The position numbers and the translations under genes were made by a program. 64,000 nucleotides of DNA, taken from assembly GCA_026873275.1 (NCBI GenBank), contig JANTUC010000010.1, positions 1,364,001 through 1,428,000 of the forward strand. Direction: 5' to 3'. Below the pieces are notes generated by a model. The model was not told the DNA's origin. It made no database searches and saw only the letters and a list, made by a program, of their open reading frames with translations. Source of the stretch: Pseudopithomyces maydicus. Lineage: Eukaryota; Ascomycota; Dothideomycetes; Pleosporales; Didymosphaeriaceae. Positions 23,006 through 35,267 of the stretch are shown in pieces. Each line of letters starts with the position of its first letter. Positions within the stretch are counted from its first letter, which is position 1.

Positions 23006-23869
23006 GCCTCTAGTCCCTTTCTCCATTTCCCCCTCAACCCCCAACGTGTAAACCCCCAACACGTATGCCTCCTAATCTCAACACCCCGTCCGCCTTGAAA
23101 CCCCGCCCGACCCCACCCGGTGTCCATTGTCGCACCATCTCCTATTCACAACATAGGAGAGAAACATGCCTAGACGTGATAGCATGCTATCTAGATGGGT
23201 GTGTATGTAGGTGGCCAGTGGATAGAAAAGCTAGCGGTTCTTTGGACAGTGGATTATTTCTAAAAATATAAGAATACAAAACAAGGATCGTGGACTATTC
23301 GTGGAATGTCACAAAGAAACGGCTACTTTACGTACTGTAACAAGTACCGCCCCGTGTATTCATCCCCACTCCGTGCGTACTCTCCACTACACTTCACTAC
23401 CCTACTCTACACATCAGCCCCCTCCTAATACCGAACCCACCCAGCCCCACCGCACTCTGTCTCTCTCCCCCTTCAACCCCCAAGCCCCATTCCACGAACA
23501 ATGTCACCATGCAAACCCTTCGTTTCGCTCCGTCCCGGCTCCACTCCGTTTCGTTTCCGCCCCAACGCAGTCCAACGCTCTCATCCCCCAAGCCCCCCCT
23601 CCAGCACCACACATAGCACACCGCAGCGCACCGTCCCTTCCACCCCAGATAGGATCTCCGAACCCCGGAGCCAAAGCTTGCATCGAACAAGACGTGCGAC
23701 GCACAAGCGGGCCAATCAGACGACACGAGCATGAAGAGAGGATAACTGGGCATGAGGATTTCCGGAAGGGGGCAGGGGGAGGGGGGTACCAATCACCGGC
23801 GGAGTGGCAGGTGGATTGTATTTTTGTGGTTGGCTGGTTGGTTAGTTCGGGGGCGAACGGGCCTTCTAC

Positions 23870-23894
23870 GATGTGAGATGTGAGATGTGAGATG
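23870..23894. repeat. 7-bp tandem repeat (GATGTGA)3
   Basis: Three perfect units of GATGTGA followed by GATG. Non-coding. Confidence 0.85.
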
Positions 23895-25746
23895 GGGGAT
23901 GTGCGATGTACGCGGTACGCTGTGCGGGCGGAGGGCCAAGGCGTGCGGTAGGGTTAGGTAGGGCTAGGCGGGCAGGGAACTCCTCCGAGCGTGGGTGGGA
24001 AAACTGAGGTAGGCCTCATTACCGGTCGGGGATTGGGGGCGTGCGGTGGTAAGCACCGTGATGTGATGGGTGTGCTACATGGCAGGAATGCTGGCTAACG
24101 TTGGTGGTTATAGATATGAATATGTATACATGTAAGTAGGATAGGTGATATGTGTTTCAGGAAATTGGATAAGTTATGCAAGGTATCGTGATGTCGAGGG
24201 GTGGTACTTTGCTCCTAAGCAGAAAGACCAGGGTGGTGGTACTCGTGCGGATTGCCTCGAGGCTTGGGGGTCTTCGGACCTTTATCGTAAGCTTCTCATC
24301 GTGTCCGTGTGGCGCACGTAACGGGAAAGCCGTCCGCACAGTGCTTGGTAGAGACGTAGAAAATGTTCCGCGTAAGCGTATGTAAGCGCGGACAATGTAG
24401 ACTAAGCGACAGAAGAAGGTGCGATACAGCCTCAAAGTGTAGGAATAGTGGTAAACCATCTTGGGCGATGGCGTTTCCATTTTTGACGCGACGACGATGG
24501 GTTGTCGCTAGCGGGTCATCACAAATAGAATGGATTTTTCGATAGTGGGTGAGATTCTTAGACGGCAGAATTGCTGTGCAGACTGCCGTCCACGTTTGCA
24601 CGGGACGCACTTGGCTCGGTTTTGGCAGAATGTCGTTGCAGAAAGCTTTGGTAAAGCGTTGACAGTCAGCTGTGCGAGCAATATGCTTCTCATCTAAAGA
24701 GTGCTCGTACGACCTCGTATGCTGCTCGATGATGGCTTTGGGCGAGACGATTGGATCGGGTGTTTTGGGCCTTGAAACTGCATCTTTCAATGGGCAGAAA
24801 AGTGCCCAATGGAGTAGGTTAGGAAGGGATTTAATTTGCAAGCGCGGTGCATTGATTCTGGCACCGCAACGGGTGCTGTGCACACAGGGTGGCCTTGAAA
24901 TGATGGTGGGGGTTTTAGTGGCATGAGCGAGGACGGCATAACTGATCGCTGAAACAATAGATTGCAGAAACGCCGAGGGTGGAATTTGATGGGGAACGTG
25001 TGGGCGGGGGTGGAAACACATGGCCATGGGTTGCGAGAGTACAGAAGCGTACACACAGAGAGAGAGAGAGGCGAGGCTGTCGAGGGCTACGCTTGCCGCC
25101 CGGCAGTGGCATGGCAGAGCCAGGCACTCGGTGTCACAGGCAGCTAAAAAGAGAACTCGAATGACGTCCGGCTGTGTACAAAAAGCGTCTCCACAGGGCT
25201 GGCATCCGTAACGCGCCAGCACTGGCGGGGTAGATTCGGATTGATTGTGGTGATATACTTGGAGAGGCCGCGTGGTAGGCGAAGCTTCCCGATGCGGCTT
25301 GTCGCCAGGCTGGGCTGGGTCATCACCAAGGTCGCTACCAAAGTCCGCGACGGACTGCCGTTGCTTCTCCGTGGGTGTCGATGTTAGGGTCGGACGGGGC
25401 GGGCTGCCTGGCTCGGGTGCGGGCGGTGCACGCGATCAAGCAGACAGCAGCGCTTGACGGCCATGGAGACAGCGACACGCCGGGCGGGCTCAGCAGCGCG
25501 GCTGTCGTTGGAGGGTCGCAATATTGCCGTCGATATTGCTAGAAGCGAGGTGCATGAGGGAGGATAGTGGTTCTTCCCAAGACGGCGACTGACTAAGGCA
25601 GGGCGGACGGACGGCCGCCAATGACAGGATGGTCCGGCGCGGGCCCAGCCGTTTCAGCCCGGCGGTAGAGCGCATTAGCAGGGCGGCGCGGTGCAGGGTG
25701 GGCGCGCGGCTGCAGCAGTCGGTCGAGCTGCTGGGTTCGCGTGCGG

Positions 25747-25785
25747 GCGGTGGTGGTGGTGGTGGGCATCTGGTGGTGGTGGTGC
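25747..25785. repeat. (GGT)n microsatellite
   Basis: Two GGT/GTG runs separated by GGGCATCT. Non-coding, GC-rich. Confidence 0.8.
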
Positions 25786-27117
25786 TGGAGGGTGGGTGGT
25801 GACGACAGCGCAGCACACTCGAGCGTCGCGTCATGGCGATTTCAAAGTGTAAATCGACTCATGTCGTGGAGGGGGAAATGAGCATCGACGGGCTGCGAGC
25901 GTCTCTCGCGCGCCATCACGCCAGCTACTCGCGGCCTCCATCTACCTGCTGCTGAGAACAGACGGCGCTCGGCCGCCATGGGCGCAGCGTGTGCCGCACA
26001 GTCGACGTGCCCATGTCACCGCCCAGCAGCAGCGACCCCGGCCGGCTCTGGGCACGTCACGTTTCATGAGGCTGGCGTGCACAACTGCGTTACTACAGCC
26101 AGCAGGCGCAAACTGCTGGCGGGCGCGAGATGGCGATCGCCGTAGCGGGCGCGAGTGCGGCCTACTGCTGGCGGCGCGGCAGGCGTGACGACATGGCCTG
26201 CGCAATCTTTGGGCGACGGTCGCAGCCAGCCAACGCGGCGCTCGCCCGTGGTGCCTCGCACAGTGCGCTCGCTGCGGTCCCGATGGTGTTTCGACTCGAG
26301 GGCTAAAGAAGGGAGCGACAGGGGCGGCTGGGCAGGCGGACGGTCGATTGGGCAAAACACCCACCGCCCCTGGATGGCCCATGGCGTCCTGCACGCCGCG
26401 CCGTCGAGCTAGCCCCGAACCGTTTCCTCCCCCAGTCCACCCAGTCCACGGGCCCCCTGCTCAGGCCGCTCAGGGTCAGGCACCCTCTGCGCGCCGCTGC
26501 AGTGTGCTGCTGGCTTGCTGCCCGCCCTAGGGCCTCCGCGCTGCTCCCTCCTCCAGCCCTCGTCCACGAGCGCCTGAAGAGCCTCAGTCTCCATCGCGAA
26601 CCACCGCACACCGCTGCGCTGTGCTGCTTCCTCTCATTTACCCCACACGCCCTGCACGCCTCTTCGACAGAGCGCATCCCCGACGCTCTCTCCCTCGCCC
26701 ACCCGCTCGCCCTGTGCCCCTTGTGCCTGCCCGTTCGACCTTCGACCTTCGACTTCTTGTCTTCGATTCCAGTACGTCCGTCCGTCCTGCGCTTCCCTTT
26801 GTCCCTTCTTCCCTCCCCCATTGTCCCCACCTGCCGCCAGCCCAGATCGCACCTGCCCCGACGCCCGCCAGCACGCCCGGGACAAAGACGCCATTCTCAC
26901 CCGCTCCCAGATTAATCTGCACACCATCTTGCACACGCCACCTGACCCGCTGTCGGCATTGTCCAACCTCCGCTGGAACACGACCACTCCGTCATGAAAT
27001 TGAATCGGGAAACCTAATAGTCCACCATCCGTTATTCTCCCGTGATTTCTATTTGTAACCTCTGTTACACCACATTCGTTTTCGCCGTCCACAACCGTGC
27101 GACGGCCCTCATCCACC

Positions 27118-29517
27118 ATGGCTTTCCGCGACCCCATATACCCGCTGGAGAACCACTGCTCCGTCGTCTACCAGGAGACCCTCTACGTCTACTCGCCACA
27201 GGGATTCCAGTCGCTGGAGCTCGCAAACGGTTCGGAATGGGAAAAGTTGCCCATGGATATTTCGCTGACCGGCGCCGAGTGCATCCTGGCCCCTGGGTCT
27301 GGCGAGGGCGGTGCTGATATGATGTACGTGGTCGGCGGAAGGACGAACGAGACCGTCAAGTCCTGGGACTACCCCGGCCTGATGCACTACACGTTCAAAC
27401 AGAAGAAGTGGGACTGGCAGCGCTCCAAGGACTGGGTGACAAAGGAACGAACCAACCACGCCGCCATATACCTGCCCGGCCCAAAGCAGATCTTGGTCTA
27501 CTCCGGCTCAACCGATCCTCAGTCCAACGGCCTTTCGTCCGAAAGCTTTCTCATCGACACAAGCGCCCCCTATGGCGTCGTCAGCCAACCGGCAGGAGAA
27601 AACCCACCTCTCACCAAGCCCATGCTCATGCAGTGGGACAAGAACCACGCAGTTATGGTGGGAGGTGGTGCCTCCAACACGGCCATCTACACATTTGGCG
27701 CCATGCCCGATGCCTCCGGCCAGCTCGAAGGATGGCACAGCCTGGGGCTCGCCATTCCGAGCGCCATTACCAGCCCGGAAACGATTCAGTGCACCGTGGT
27801 CACTGGTAAAGATGGAAGCAAGATACTGGAAACCTTCAACATGGGCGTCACCCCTAACGTAGTTACGCGAACTGTCTTGCTAGGCAAGGACGGAATTCTG
27901 TCTAAAATAGGCACGCTCATTGGCGATAAGACGAAACGTTTCACGATTGACGACTTTCCCGCTTACAACGCCACTTTTGCCCCGGACACGGTCCGCAGTG
28001 GCTACTCGGTAGCCCAGGGCGATTCTCTCAAGACCGTCTTCACCGGAGGCAATGCTCAGGATCCGATTGCCGTTTTTGATGCATCGGACAACTCATGGCT
28101 CAATGCGACCGACTTCTTCGCTGGCAAGCAGTTGCAGAGCGTTCTACAGCCCACCACAACCTCTTCCGTCTCATCATCCTCCTCCCCGACGTCTTCGGCC
28201 ACAGAGACCCCTGCCGCATCTTCATCAGCTCCCGCCCTCCCACCTCCTGCTGCACCAGTGAACAACAAGGACAGGATGTTGACGGTCCTTGGTGCTACTC
28301 TGGGTGCAATTTTCGGAATTGCAGCTCTGCTGATTCTCCTTCTCTTCTTCCTCAGGTGGAGGAAGTCAAAGAAGAGGAGGACCCAGCAGGGAGGATACGT
28401 CGAGAAGAGTCGCTTGAGCTTTGCGGACCGTGGAGCTGACTTTATGAAAGAGGCGGGAGGCTCTATGGGCCAGCCTGCTCCGTTGGCCCAACCTAGATTC
28501 GGAGAGGTCAATGGATCGCAGACCTCGCTTGCTATCATTGCAGGCCGGGCAAATGGAAACGGTCACAAGCGCGGCATGCTGAGCGATTCCAGCACTTCCG
28601 GCTTGGTCAAGAAAGCAAGCCCTCTCGGATACACAGAGCCAGTCGAGCTCTCCAAATTTGATCTGAAGCCCGAGCCTATTGACGAGAAGATGGTCCGACA
28701 AAACTCAGGACGCATTCCCCCTCAGCCCAAGATTTCAGATATCAACAGAAGCCGTAGCTCGGGCTGGAGCAGATACTTTGCCAACAACGACGCGACCAAC
28801 CTAGCTGCCATGCCCACTGACCGATCGACATTTGCCTCTGAACGTACGAGCACTGGTAGCCAGTCCATGTATGACACGAATTCGAGGATGTATAGCCAGC
28901 CGATGCAGGCTCCTCCGCCTCTCGACATCCCCAAGTTCGAGAACCAGCGCATCAGTAAAGTCGCCACTGGCAGCCCAACATTTGGCAACTCGACAGATAA
29001 TCTACCTGGTCAGCCCATGCAAGCCGAACTTGCACGTGCTAACTCTGGCGCGAGCACACGCTCTGGCATCAGCCGCGATGATCACTACCTCAGAGATCCT
29101 ATCGAAAGCTGGACACCAGTCGGCCTCAATGACCGCCCACCAAGCAGCGCCTACACTGGCAGTGTGGTCATTGATAACCACCGCGACGGCGCTAGTTCAT
29201 ACTATCCTGATGCCACAAGCTCTTTCTATCCGAAGAGCGGAATCAGTTCTTTCTATCCTGGCCAACCAACGCTCGGCGCACCCGACGTTCGGGATAGCAC
29301 CAATACAGTCTTCCCGGCTGGCAACCTAGCCAATCTCCAATCCGCCCAGCAACAACAGAACAATAATTTCGACTCCTTCTACCCTGCCCCTCCGCGTCTA
29401 GGAGGAGCACCAGAGGGTCGGGAAAGCACGGTGACCGTCTTTCCCGGAGGACCTGGCTCCGAGCGAAAGGAAGGTGGCCAAGATATGTCCTGGTTGAATC
29501 TCGGTGTTGGAAAATGA
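27118..29517 (+). CDS. Kelch-like single-pass membrane protein
   Basis: Single exon, 799 aa, starting at an ATG in good context (CCACCATGG). The first ~350 residues have beta-propeller/kelch character (MMYVVGGRTNETVKSWDYPG, AVMVGGGASNTAIYTFGAMP, LKTVFTGGNAQDPIAVFD). A Ser/Thr/Pro-rich stalk follows, then one membrane segment at about 387-413 (LTVLGATLGAIFGIAALLIL onwards) with a basic stop-transfer sequence (RWRKSKKRR). The long polar tail is probably cytosolic and has repeated S-F-Y-P motifs and a repeated element ending in VFP. There is no obvious cleavable signal peptide, so the topology is inferred. Fungal relatives are usually annotated only as kelch-repeat membrane proteins; ligand unknown. 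Confidence 0.85.
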   Translation: MAFRDPIYPLENHCSVVYQETLYVYSPQGFQSLELANGSEWEKLPMDISLTGAECILAPGSGEGGADMMYVVGGRTNETVKSWDYPGLMHYTFKQKKWDWQRSKDWVTKERTNHAAIYLPGPKQILVYSGSTDPQSNGLSSESFLIDTSAPYGVVSQPAGENPPLTKPMLMQWDKNHAVMVGGGASNTAIYTFGAMPDASGQLEGWHSLGLAIPSAITSPETIQCTVVTGKDGSKILETFNMGVTPNVVTRTVLLGKDGILSKIGTLIGDKTKRFTIDDFPAYNATFAPDTVRSGYSVAQGDSLKTVFTGGNAQDPIAVFDASDNSWLNATDFFAGKQLQSVLQPTTTSSVSSSSSPTSSATETPAASSSAPALPPPAAPVNNKDRMLTVLGATLGAIFGIAALLILLLFFLRWRKSKKRRTQQGGYVEKSRLSFADRGADFMKEAGGSMGQPAPLAQPRFGEVNGSQTSLAIIAGRANGNGHKRGMLSDSSTSGLVKKASPLGYTEPVELSKFDLKPEPIDEKMVRQNSGRIPPQPKISDINRSRSSGWSRYFANNDATNLAAMPTDRSTFASERTSTGSQSMYDTNSRMYSQPMQAPPPLDIPKFENQRISKVATGSPTFGNSTDNLPGQPMQAELARANSGASTRSGISRDDHYLRDPIESWTPVGLNDRPPSSAYTGSVVIDNHRDGASSYYPDATSSFYPKSGISSFYPGQPTLGAPDVRDSTNTVFPAGNLANLQSAQQQQNNNFDSFYPAPPRLGGAPEGRESTVTVFPGGPGSERKEGGQDMSWLNLGVGK

Positions 29518-30633
29518 ACGAAATAACCCCTCGAAACGATACAAATCGACCTCATTCCTCACAACCATCTCCTTTTGGAACTCCTCGAATACTAGGCGGT
29601 CTCTTGCATCCACTCGGTTTGCGTTAAAAGTCCTCAAGCGGTTCCTCTATCTCTAGGATTGATCATTCTTCCCAGTCATTTACTTCGAGCATAGCTAGCG
29701 AGCGCCGGGCGTCCGAACTCTCTTTCTGCCTTTATGCAACATTTCCTCCTGTCGGCTGGCTAATCCCGTCTCGGTACATACACACCCATGCGCTTGCCTC
29801 GCCCCCTGCCAACTCGTACATGTATCTCTCTTCTCTATTGCGCGTCTCTTTTGTCCGCTGCATCATACCCTAAGCTTTATGCTTTGCGACCGGTCGTTAC
29901 AACCAATACCCGACACTCCGTTGTCAAATCCCTCTTCCCTCCCCACCTCTCCGCCATGTATATACATCCTCTCGTCGTCAGAGCTCGCCACGGCTTCTCG
30001 CCGCGTCGCTGGGTCCATGGTACGACTTTTCTCGCAGATACATTCCCGTCTCTCGTTAAACCATCTTTATACAAGTTCTTTTCTTTTTGTTGTTGCATAA
30101 CCATTTTGCTCTTTGTTTATATCGAAGATGGGCATTGGCGTCTACAGAGGAAACCCTTTCCTTGCTGTATCTAATCTGCCAACAGCATCACGTCGAGTGA
30201 TGCCTAGTAATGAATGTATTGAAGCTGCAACTCCTCATCTTTGATTCTTGGTGAATGATACTTGAGTGTCTTGTTACTTAACGCAGATGTAGTTCGAGCT
30301 TCAGCATCACGGCTGGAAGGCAAGGCCTACGAGTGATGGCGTGAATGAGGTTAGCGCTATCTGCACGCTTATCTCTATGGCTGCTCCACGTCCAGCCACA
30401 GCTCTACATGGTGCCAGGCTATTATGTTTATGCTCCCCAGGAACCCCCCACGATCGCCGCCATCGAAGAGGAGGTGCCATTTCCGCGGCGCGGAAAGATA
30501 AGCGACTAGGATGGCCAACCAGCCTGCAGCCTGGCGTCACAGATAGCCATGTATCATCTGGACCCTGCACCAACATGGTTGCTTTGCTTTTGTAACACAC
30601 TCTCCTTGAGTCAGGAACGAGATCGAATTGAGT
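29518..30633. other. Intergenic, kelch gene to CLC gene
   Basis: 3' flank of the kelch gene and promoter of the CLC gene, both on the plus strand. Short open frames are present but none is convincing. Confidence 0.55.
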
Positions 30634-33209
30634 ATGCCTCTCAACGAACAGGAAGCGACCGAACGCACGGCATTGCTTTACCATGTTTCTAACGATAGGA
30701 GAGTCAGTGAATTACAGCACCAGCAAGACTCCGAGGCCCAGAGCATCATCTCGAGCACGGTGACCAAAGAAGAGCAGGCATTGGGCTCAAGTCCAGTTGG
30801 GGAGAGACTGCCATATAACGATTACACGACGATAGATTGGTTGCACGACCTTGTAAGCCACATCCAGTATTCCCCCTGGGCCTCACATTCCACGACTTCG
30901 TCCTAGCATCCTTCTCATCCACCAAGTAGGCCAAAGACTCCACCCGCTTCGGACACATCCACGCCCGCAAGGGCCTCCGCTACCGCGCAATTTCCCTCTT
31001 CGACACATGTTCCAGCTGGATCGCCGTCATCCTCATCGGCGCCATCACAGCCTGCATAGCCTACATCGTCGACATCGCCGTCATCACCGTCTCGGACTGG
31101 AAATCCGGATACTGCACCACGAACCCCTTTCTAAGCCGCGAATCATGCTGTCCCAACTACCCACCACTCCCTGCCCCTCCCTGTGCGGAATTCCACCTCT
31201 GGGCCCAGACGCATACGTCTGCGTACGCAACTTATGTGGCTATAGCCCTCGTCTTCGGCATCATAAGTTCCACCGTGACGCTCTTTACCAAAAGCACGCT
31301 GCCAACCCCATCCCTCGATTCCCATCCAAACCAGTCCGACCCCAAGCCTCAAGGCAAAACAATGTACATGGCCGCCGGCAGCGGCATCCCCGAGCTCAAA
31401 ACCCTCCTCTCGGGCTTCGTCATCCCCTCCTTCCTATCCACGCGCGTCCTGCTCGTCAAAGCCCTCGGTGCCACATTCGCCGTCGCAACCGGCATGTGTC
31501 TCGGCAAGGAAGGCCCCTTCGTGCACATCTCGACGTGCGTCGGGTACCTCGTCGGGCGGGCGCTCCCCGGTTCCGCCCAGGAGAACGGCCGCGCGATGAG
31601 GGAGTTGCTATCTGCGGCGTGTGCGAGCGGGCTGAGCGTTGCGTTTGGGGCGCCTATTGGAGGCGTGCTGTTCAGCTATGAGGAGGTGAGCACTTTTTCC
31701 CGCGGGGGGTGCTGTGGCGGGCGTTTTTGTGCAGTGCGGTGGCGGCCGGGGTGTTGCGGGAGTTGAATCCGATGGGGACGGGGAAGTTGGTGTTGTTTGA
31801 GGTGGAGTATGAGGGTGGGTATGGGGTTGGTGCGTATGTGGTATTCTTGGGACTGGGGGTCGCCGGGGGAGTGTTTGGGGGTTTGTTTTGCGGGATGAAC
31901 TACTTGTGGGCGAGGTGGTTTCGGGGGTTTGGGGTGGTGAAGAGGAATCCGGTGTTTGAGGTGGCGGTGGTGGTTCTGGTGACGGCGGTGGTGCAGTATG
32001 TGAATCCGTTGACGAGGGAGCCGGGGGATGTAGTGCTGAAGAATTTGTTGGTGGATTGTGGGAAGAGTAGTGTTGCGAAAGAGTCGTGGGTGTGCCAGAA
32101 CGAGATGGCAGAGGGAGGTGTGAGCTGGAGCTATCTGGGTGAGTGCTTTTGTAGATCCCATGTTCTCCTGCCACTAATTCTCTTCCTTCCAGGCTATCTC
32201 CTCCACGGAACCCTCACCAAGCTCATCCTCACCACCATAACCTTCGGTATCAAAGTCCCCTCCGGCGTCATCATACCCGCCCTCGACGCAGGCGCCTTCT
32301 TCGGCCGCCTCGTTGGCCTCTTCATCCCCTCCATATCCCCTGGTACGCTCACCCCTCCTCCCCCTCCTCACAATCCCCTCTAATCCACCTTTAACAGGTC
32401 TCTGCGCCCTCGTCGGCGCCGCCGCCTTCCTCGCCGGCGTCTCCCGCATGGTACTTTCCCCCTCCCCCTCTCCTCTGAACCCCTACTCACACTCCCCAGA
32501 CCATCTCCCTCGCCGTCATAACCCTCGAACTAACAGGTTCCCTCCCCTCTCCCTCCCCGCCATCCTCGCCATCCTAACCGCAAAATCCACCGCCGACACC
32601 CTCTCCACCTCCTCCATCTACGACGTCGCGCAAACCCTCCTCTCCCACCCCTTCCTCGACCCGGACGCCTCCCTCGCGCTCGTCCGCGGGCGCAATCTGC
32701 TCGTCGAGGAGCTGCTACCGCCGGAGAGGACGATGACAGAGATTACGGTGGGCCTGGGGCCGGGTGAGACGAGTGTCGGGGCGGGGGTGTTGAGGGGGAA
32801 GTTGGAGATGTTGAAGGCGAGGGGGTTGATGGATGCGGGGGTTGTGATTGTCAGAGGGGGAGTAGTGCAGGGGTATGTGGGGCAGGGGGAGTTAGAGTTT
32901 GCGATGAGGGAGGTGGTTCCGGCGGGGGAGTGCATGGTGAGGGTTGTTGGGGGGCGGGGTGGTGAGGGAGAGTGGGAGGGAGATGGGGAAGGGGAGGAAG
33001 AGGGGTTGGTGGCTGATTTGGTGCCGTTTGTGGATCGGACGCCGTTGTGTATTTGTGCGAGGGCGCCGATGGAGTATGCGGTGGAGATGTTTTGCAAGTT
33101 GGGGTTGAAGTATTTGTGTGTTACGGAGGAGGGGAGTGGGGTCTTGGTGGGGGTTATCATCAAGAAGAGGTTGGTTGGGTACCTGGAGAAGCTCAAGGAG
33201 GGAGAGTAG
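30634..33209 (+). CDS. CLC-family chloride channel/transporter (two apparent frameshifts)
   Basis: Voltage-gated chloride channel or H+/Cl- exchanger, CLC-3/GEF1-like, probably in an endomembrane. Exons: 30634..30852, 30930..32138, 32193..32342, 32398..32450, 32500..33209; introns 77, 54, 55 and 49 nt; mended length 780 aa. Signature motifs: GSGIPELKTLLSGF, GKEGPFVHISTCVGYL, AFGAPIGGVLFSYEE and FGIKVPSGVIIPALDAGAFF. CBS domains follow, ending VGVIIKKRLVGYLEKL. Frame breaks lie at T5 31694-31698 (after YEEVSTF) and in C-rich sequence near 32544-32547 (after VITLELTGSL); each needs one more base. The 54-nt third intron keeps the frame if retained. It is convergent with the HMG-box gene. Confidence 0.9.
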
Positions 33210-33687
33210 AATGAGTGGTAGAGAGAATATGCAGTGGAAAGGGTTAACATTTGTTGATCAACTGGGGGATGAACCTTTCTTCTATTAGAACCCCGCCGAA
33301 GGAGGACAAGGGCGCATTCACCCATCACATTCACTCATTACATTCGTGGAAAATACATGTCCAGGGGTATCGTAGGAAAGTATATTCACTTCTACAAGGA
33401 CGGGTTGCAATTCCAACACACACAAGGCAACCCCAATTGCAATAATCGAGCGGGCGTCAGCCTCTTGCCAGCTGAGCGGGTCCATGTCCAGACACAGCCT
33501 GCCCGCCCGTCGATCTAGTGAAATCCTCACGCCGTATTGATACTGAGTTCCAGGGATGACCGACACATCTAAAAATCGTGGGGCATAGTGACACATTGAC
33601 CGGGAATACAAGCGCCGAGCAGACACCAGGTGGAGGAAAATCCGACCGAAACACTATTCAAGGACATAGGAGAGCGGTACACGGCGA
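33210..33687. other. Intergenic, convergent gene ends
   Basis: 3' flanks of the CLC gene (+) and the HMG-box gene (-). Nothing else seen. Confidence 0.55.
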
Positions 33688-34685
33688 TCAAGACGCAACC
33701 TTTTCAGCGCGCATATCCTCGTATTTCTGCACAATGTCAGCCACAATCGGTTAGAATTCTGAGCCGGAAGAGAAGATACCTTCTTTTCGCTAGGCGAGAG
33801 CGCTTTCCATTCATTCGCAACCAGACGGACCGCGTCCTTAGGAATGATGCCGTTGAAATCGCCCGATACACGACGCTCTTGAAAGAAGAGGATGAAGGAC
33901 GTAGGCGCGCGCTTAACCCTGCGATCGTCAGGCAAACGGGGGTATTGGCTTCGTTTGAATCCCTTGCGCCTCAGTGCACTGCGGGCGAGATTGGCTGCTT
34001 TGATTTCTTCTTCTGTGTGCTCTTGTATCCACTTGTTAAGCTTAGCAGCGCCCTGTTCGCTCCTCTCTCTGGCTAGGTGGTTATAGTGCTGCAGAATTCG
34101 CGTCAGCCATGCTACGTCCGAGGGTATTCAATCACCCACTTCTCGCTCGGCAGGTGTCAACGCCTTGAATTTCACCGCAGCATCTTTCATGATGTCACCA
34201 TATTCTTTGAAATTCGTACTTTCGGCGGCTTTCATGGCCTCAATTAAGAACACCATCCAGGCAGACACCGAGGAAGCCTTTGGCGCGTCCAATGCTTTCT
34301 CCTTCAGTTTTTTGACGGCCGCGCGCTCCTTCTGCTCGTCCGTGAGCTCCTTCTTCGGTTTAGTTGCCTTCTTTTTCGCGGCGGGCTTCTTCGCAGGCTT
34401 CTTCGCAGGCTTCTTGGCTGGCTTCTTCGCGGTCTTCTTCGCGGCGGGCTTCTTTGCAGCGGCCTTCTTGACGTCCTTCTTCACGCGCGCAGTGGGCTCT
34501 GTCGCGCCCGCGGTCGCATATGCGCGGCGGCCGTCGAGGAGGGCCTGCTGGAAGGCGCGTGCGATGGCGGCGACGGCCGGGCGGGAGAGGCCATTGCGAG
34601 CGTGGAGGGCGATGCGCGGGAGGTCGTGTGCGGGTGTTTTGGGTACATTGACGGCCAGACGGCAGAGCAGGCCGCGGGCCAGCAT
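33688..34685 (-). CDS. Mitochondrial HMG-box DNA-binding protein
   Basis: Probable mtDNA-packaging protein with two HMG boxes. Exons on the minus strand: 34685..34140, 34088..33780, 33726..33688; introns 51 and 53 nt, all phase 0; 297 aa. The N-terminus is rich in Arg/Ala/Leu with almost no acids (MLARGLLCRLAVNVPKT), as expected for a mitochondrial leader. Residues about 65-115 form a Lys/Ala/Pro repeat of AKKPAKKPA type. Box A (about 125-195) has SSVSAWMVFLIEAMKAAEST and ALTPAEREHYNHLA across intron 1. Box B (about 215-290) has RRVKRAPTSFILFFQERR and ALSPSEKKKYEDMRAE across intron 2. The two boxes and leader resemble Abf2/TFAM-type proteins; the exact orthologue is uncertain. Confidence 0.88.
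34368..34450 (-). repeat. Short repeat coding for AKKPAKKPA
   Basis: Tandem ~12-bp units (plus strand GCTTCTTCGCAG and variants) inside the HMG-box gene. They code for a basic linker. Confidence 0.75.
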
Positions 34686-35267
34686 GGCGTCGGGCGTGGG
34701 GCGCAGGTGTTGGGGACGCGAAGCAGAGTGCGGAGGACCAGGCGGGAGCTACGTCGAGTAACGGGGCAGAGCGGATTGGGTGGTAGTGGGATGGGTCGTG
34801 GGCACCAAAGGTCTTAGGGAGGTTGGGGAGCTGTCCGAAACAGGCCTGGCGCGGGCCCAATGCAGCTACGTCACACGCTGGTTCCTGGCATGATCACCGT
34901 CGTCTATGCAGCCTGTTTGGGGGACACAAGACGCACAAGACACAGGTACACTAAGTACACACGCAACACGCTGCATACGTAGACTACAACTAGATCCTCG
35001 AGCCGCAGGGAGCCATGTCTGTACTTGTACATTGGGGGCATGCACGGCTGACACACGGTCGCGCCATCGCCCCGAACGCCCCGTCCACCTATAGCTCTCT
35101 ACATACACCGACTGCCCCTCTCTAGCTCCAGGCCCCCACCTTAGTCGTACAGCGAAGCGTGTGTTGCTCTTGTTTCTAACCTGTTCATCGTTGCGCGTGT
35201 TCATACGGGAACCTTGTAGCTGCTCACAGTTAGCTTGCAATCTTTTGGAGCGGAATGATGCCTTCGC
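34686..35267. other. Intergenic, BCAT end to HMG-box start
   Basis: Promoter of the HMG-box gene and 3' flank of the aminotransferase gene, both on the minus strand. No clear site or gene. Confidence 0.5.

Larger units (their letters stand above)
22512..27117. other. 4.6 kb gene-poor region
   Basis: No supported gene. The left part (22560-22760) is AT-rich with GGTGAA-type repeats. The middle has a 20-bp tandem duplication and a 7-bp tandem repeat. The right part (about 25300-27100) is GC-rich with GGT runs and C-rich sequence, and is probably the promoter and long 5' leader of the kelch gene. A 308-codon open frame on the minus strand (24296-25222) starts only with GTG and shows no known motif. 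Confidence 0.5.

Noticed and set aside
24296..25222. 308-codon open frame on the minus strand
   Set aside because: First codon is GTG, internal ATGs come late, and there is no motif, domain or splice structure. Kept only as an open question for the gene-poor region.
31608..32174. 188- and 161-codon Pro/His/Ser-rich frames on the minus strand
   Set aside because: Opposite the CLC exons; shadows of GGG/GTG-rich codons.
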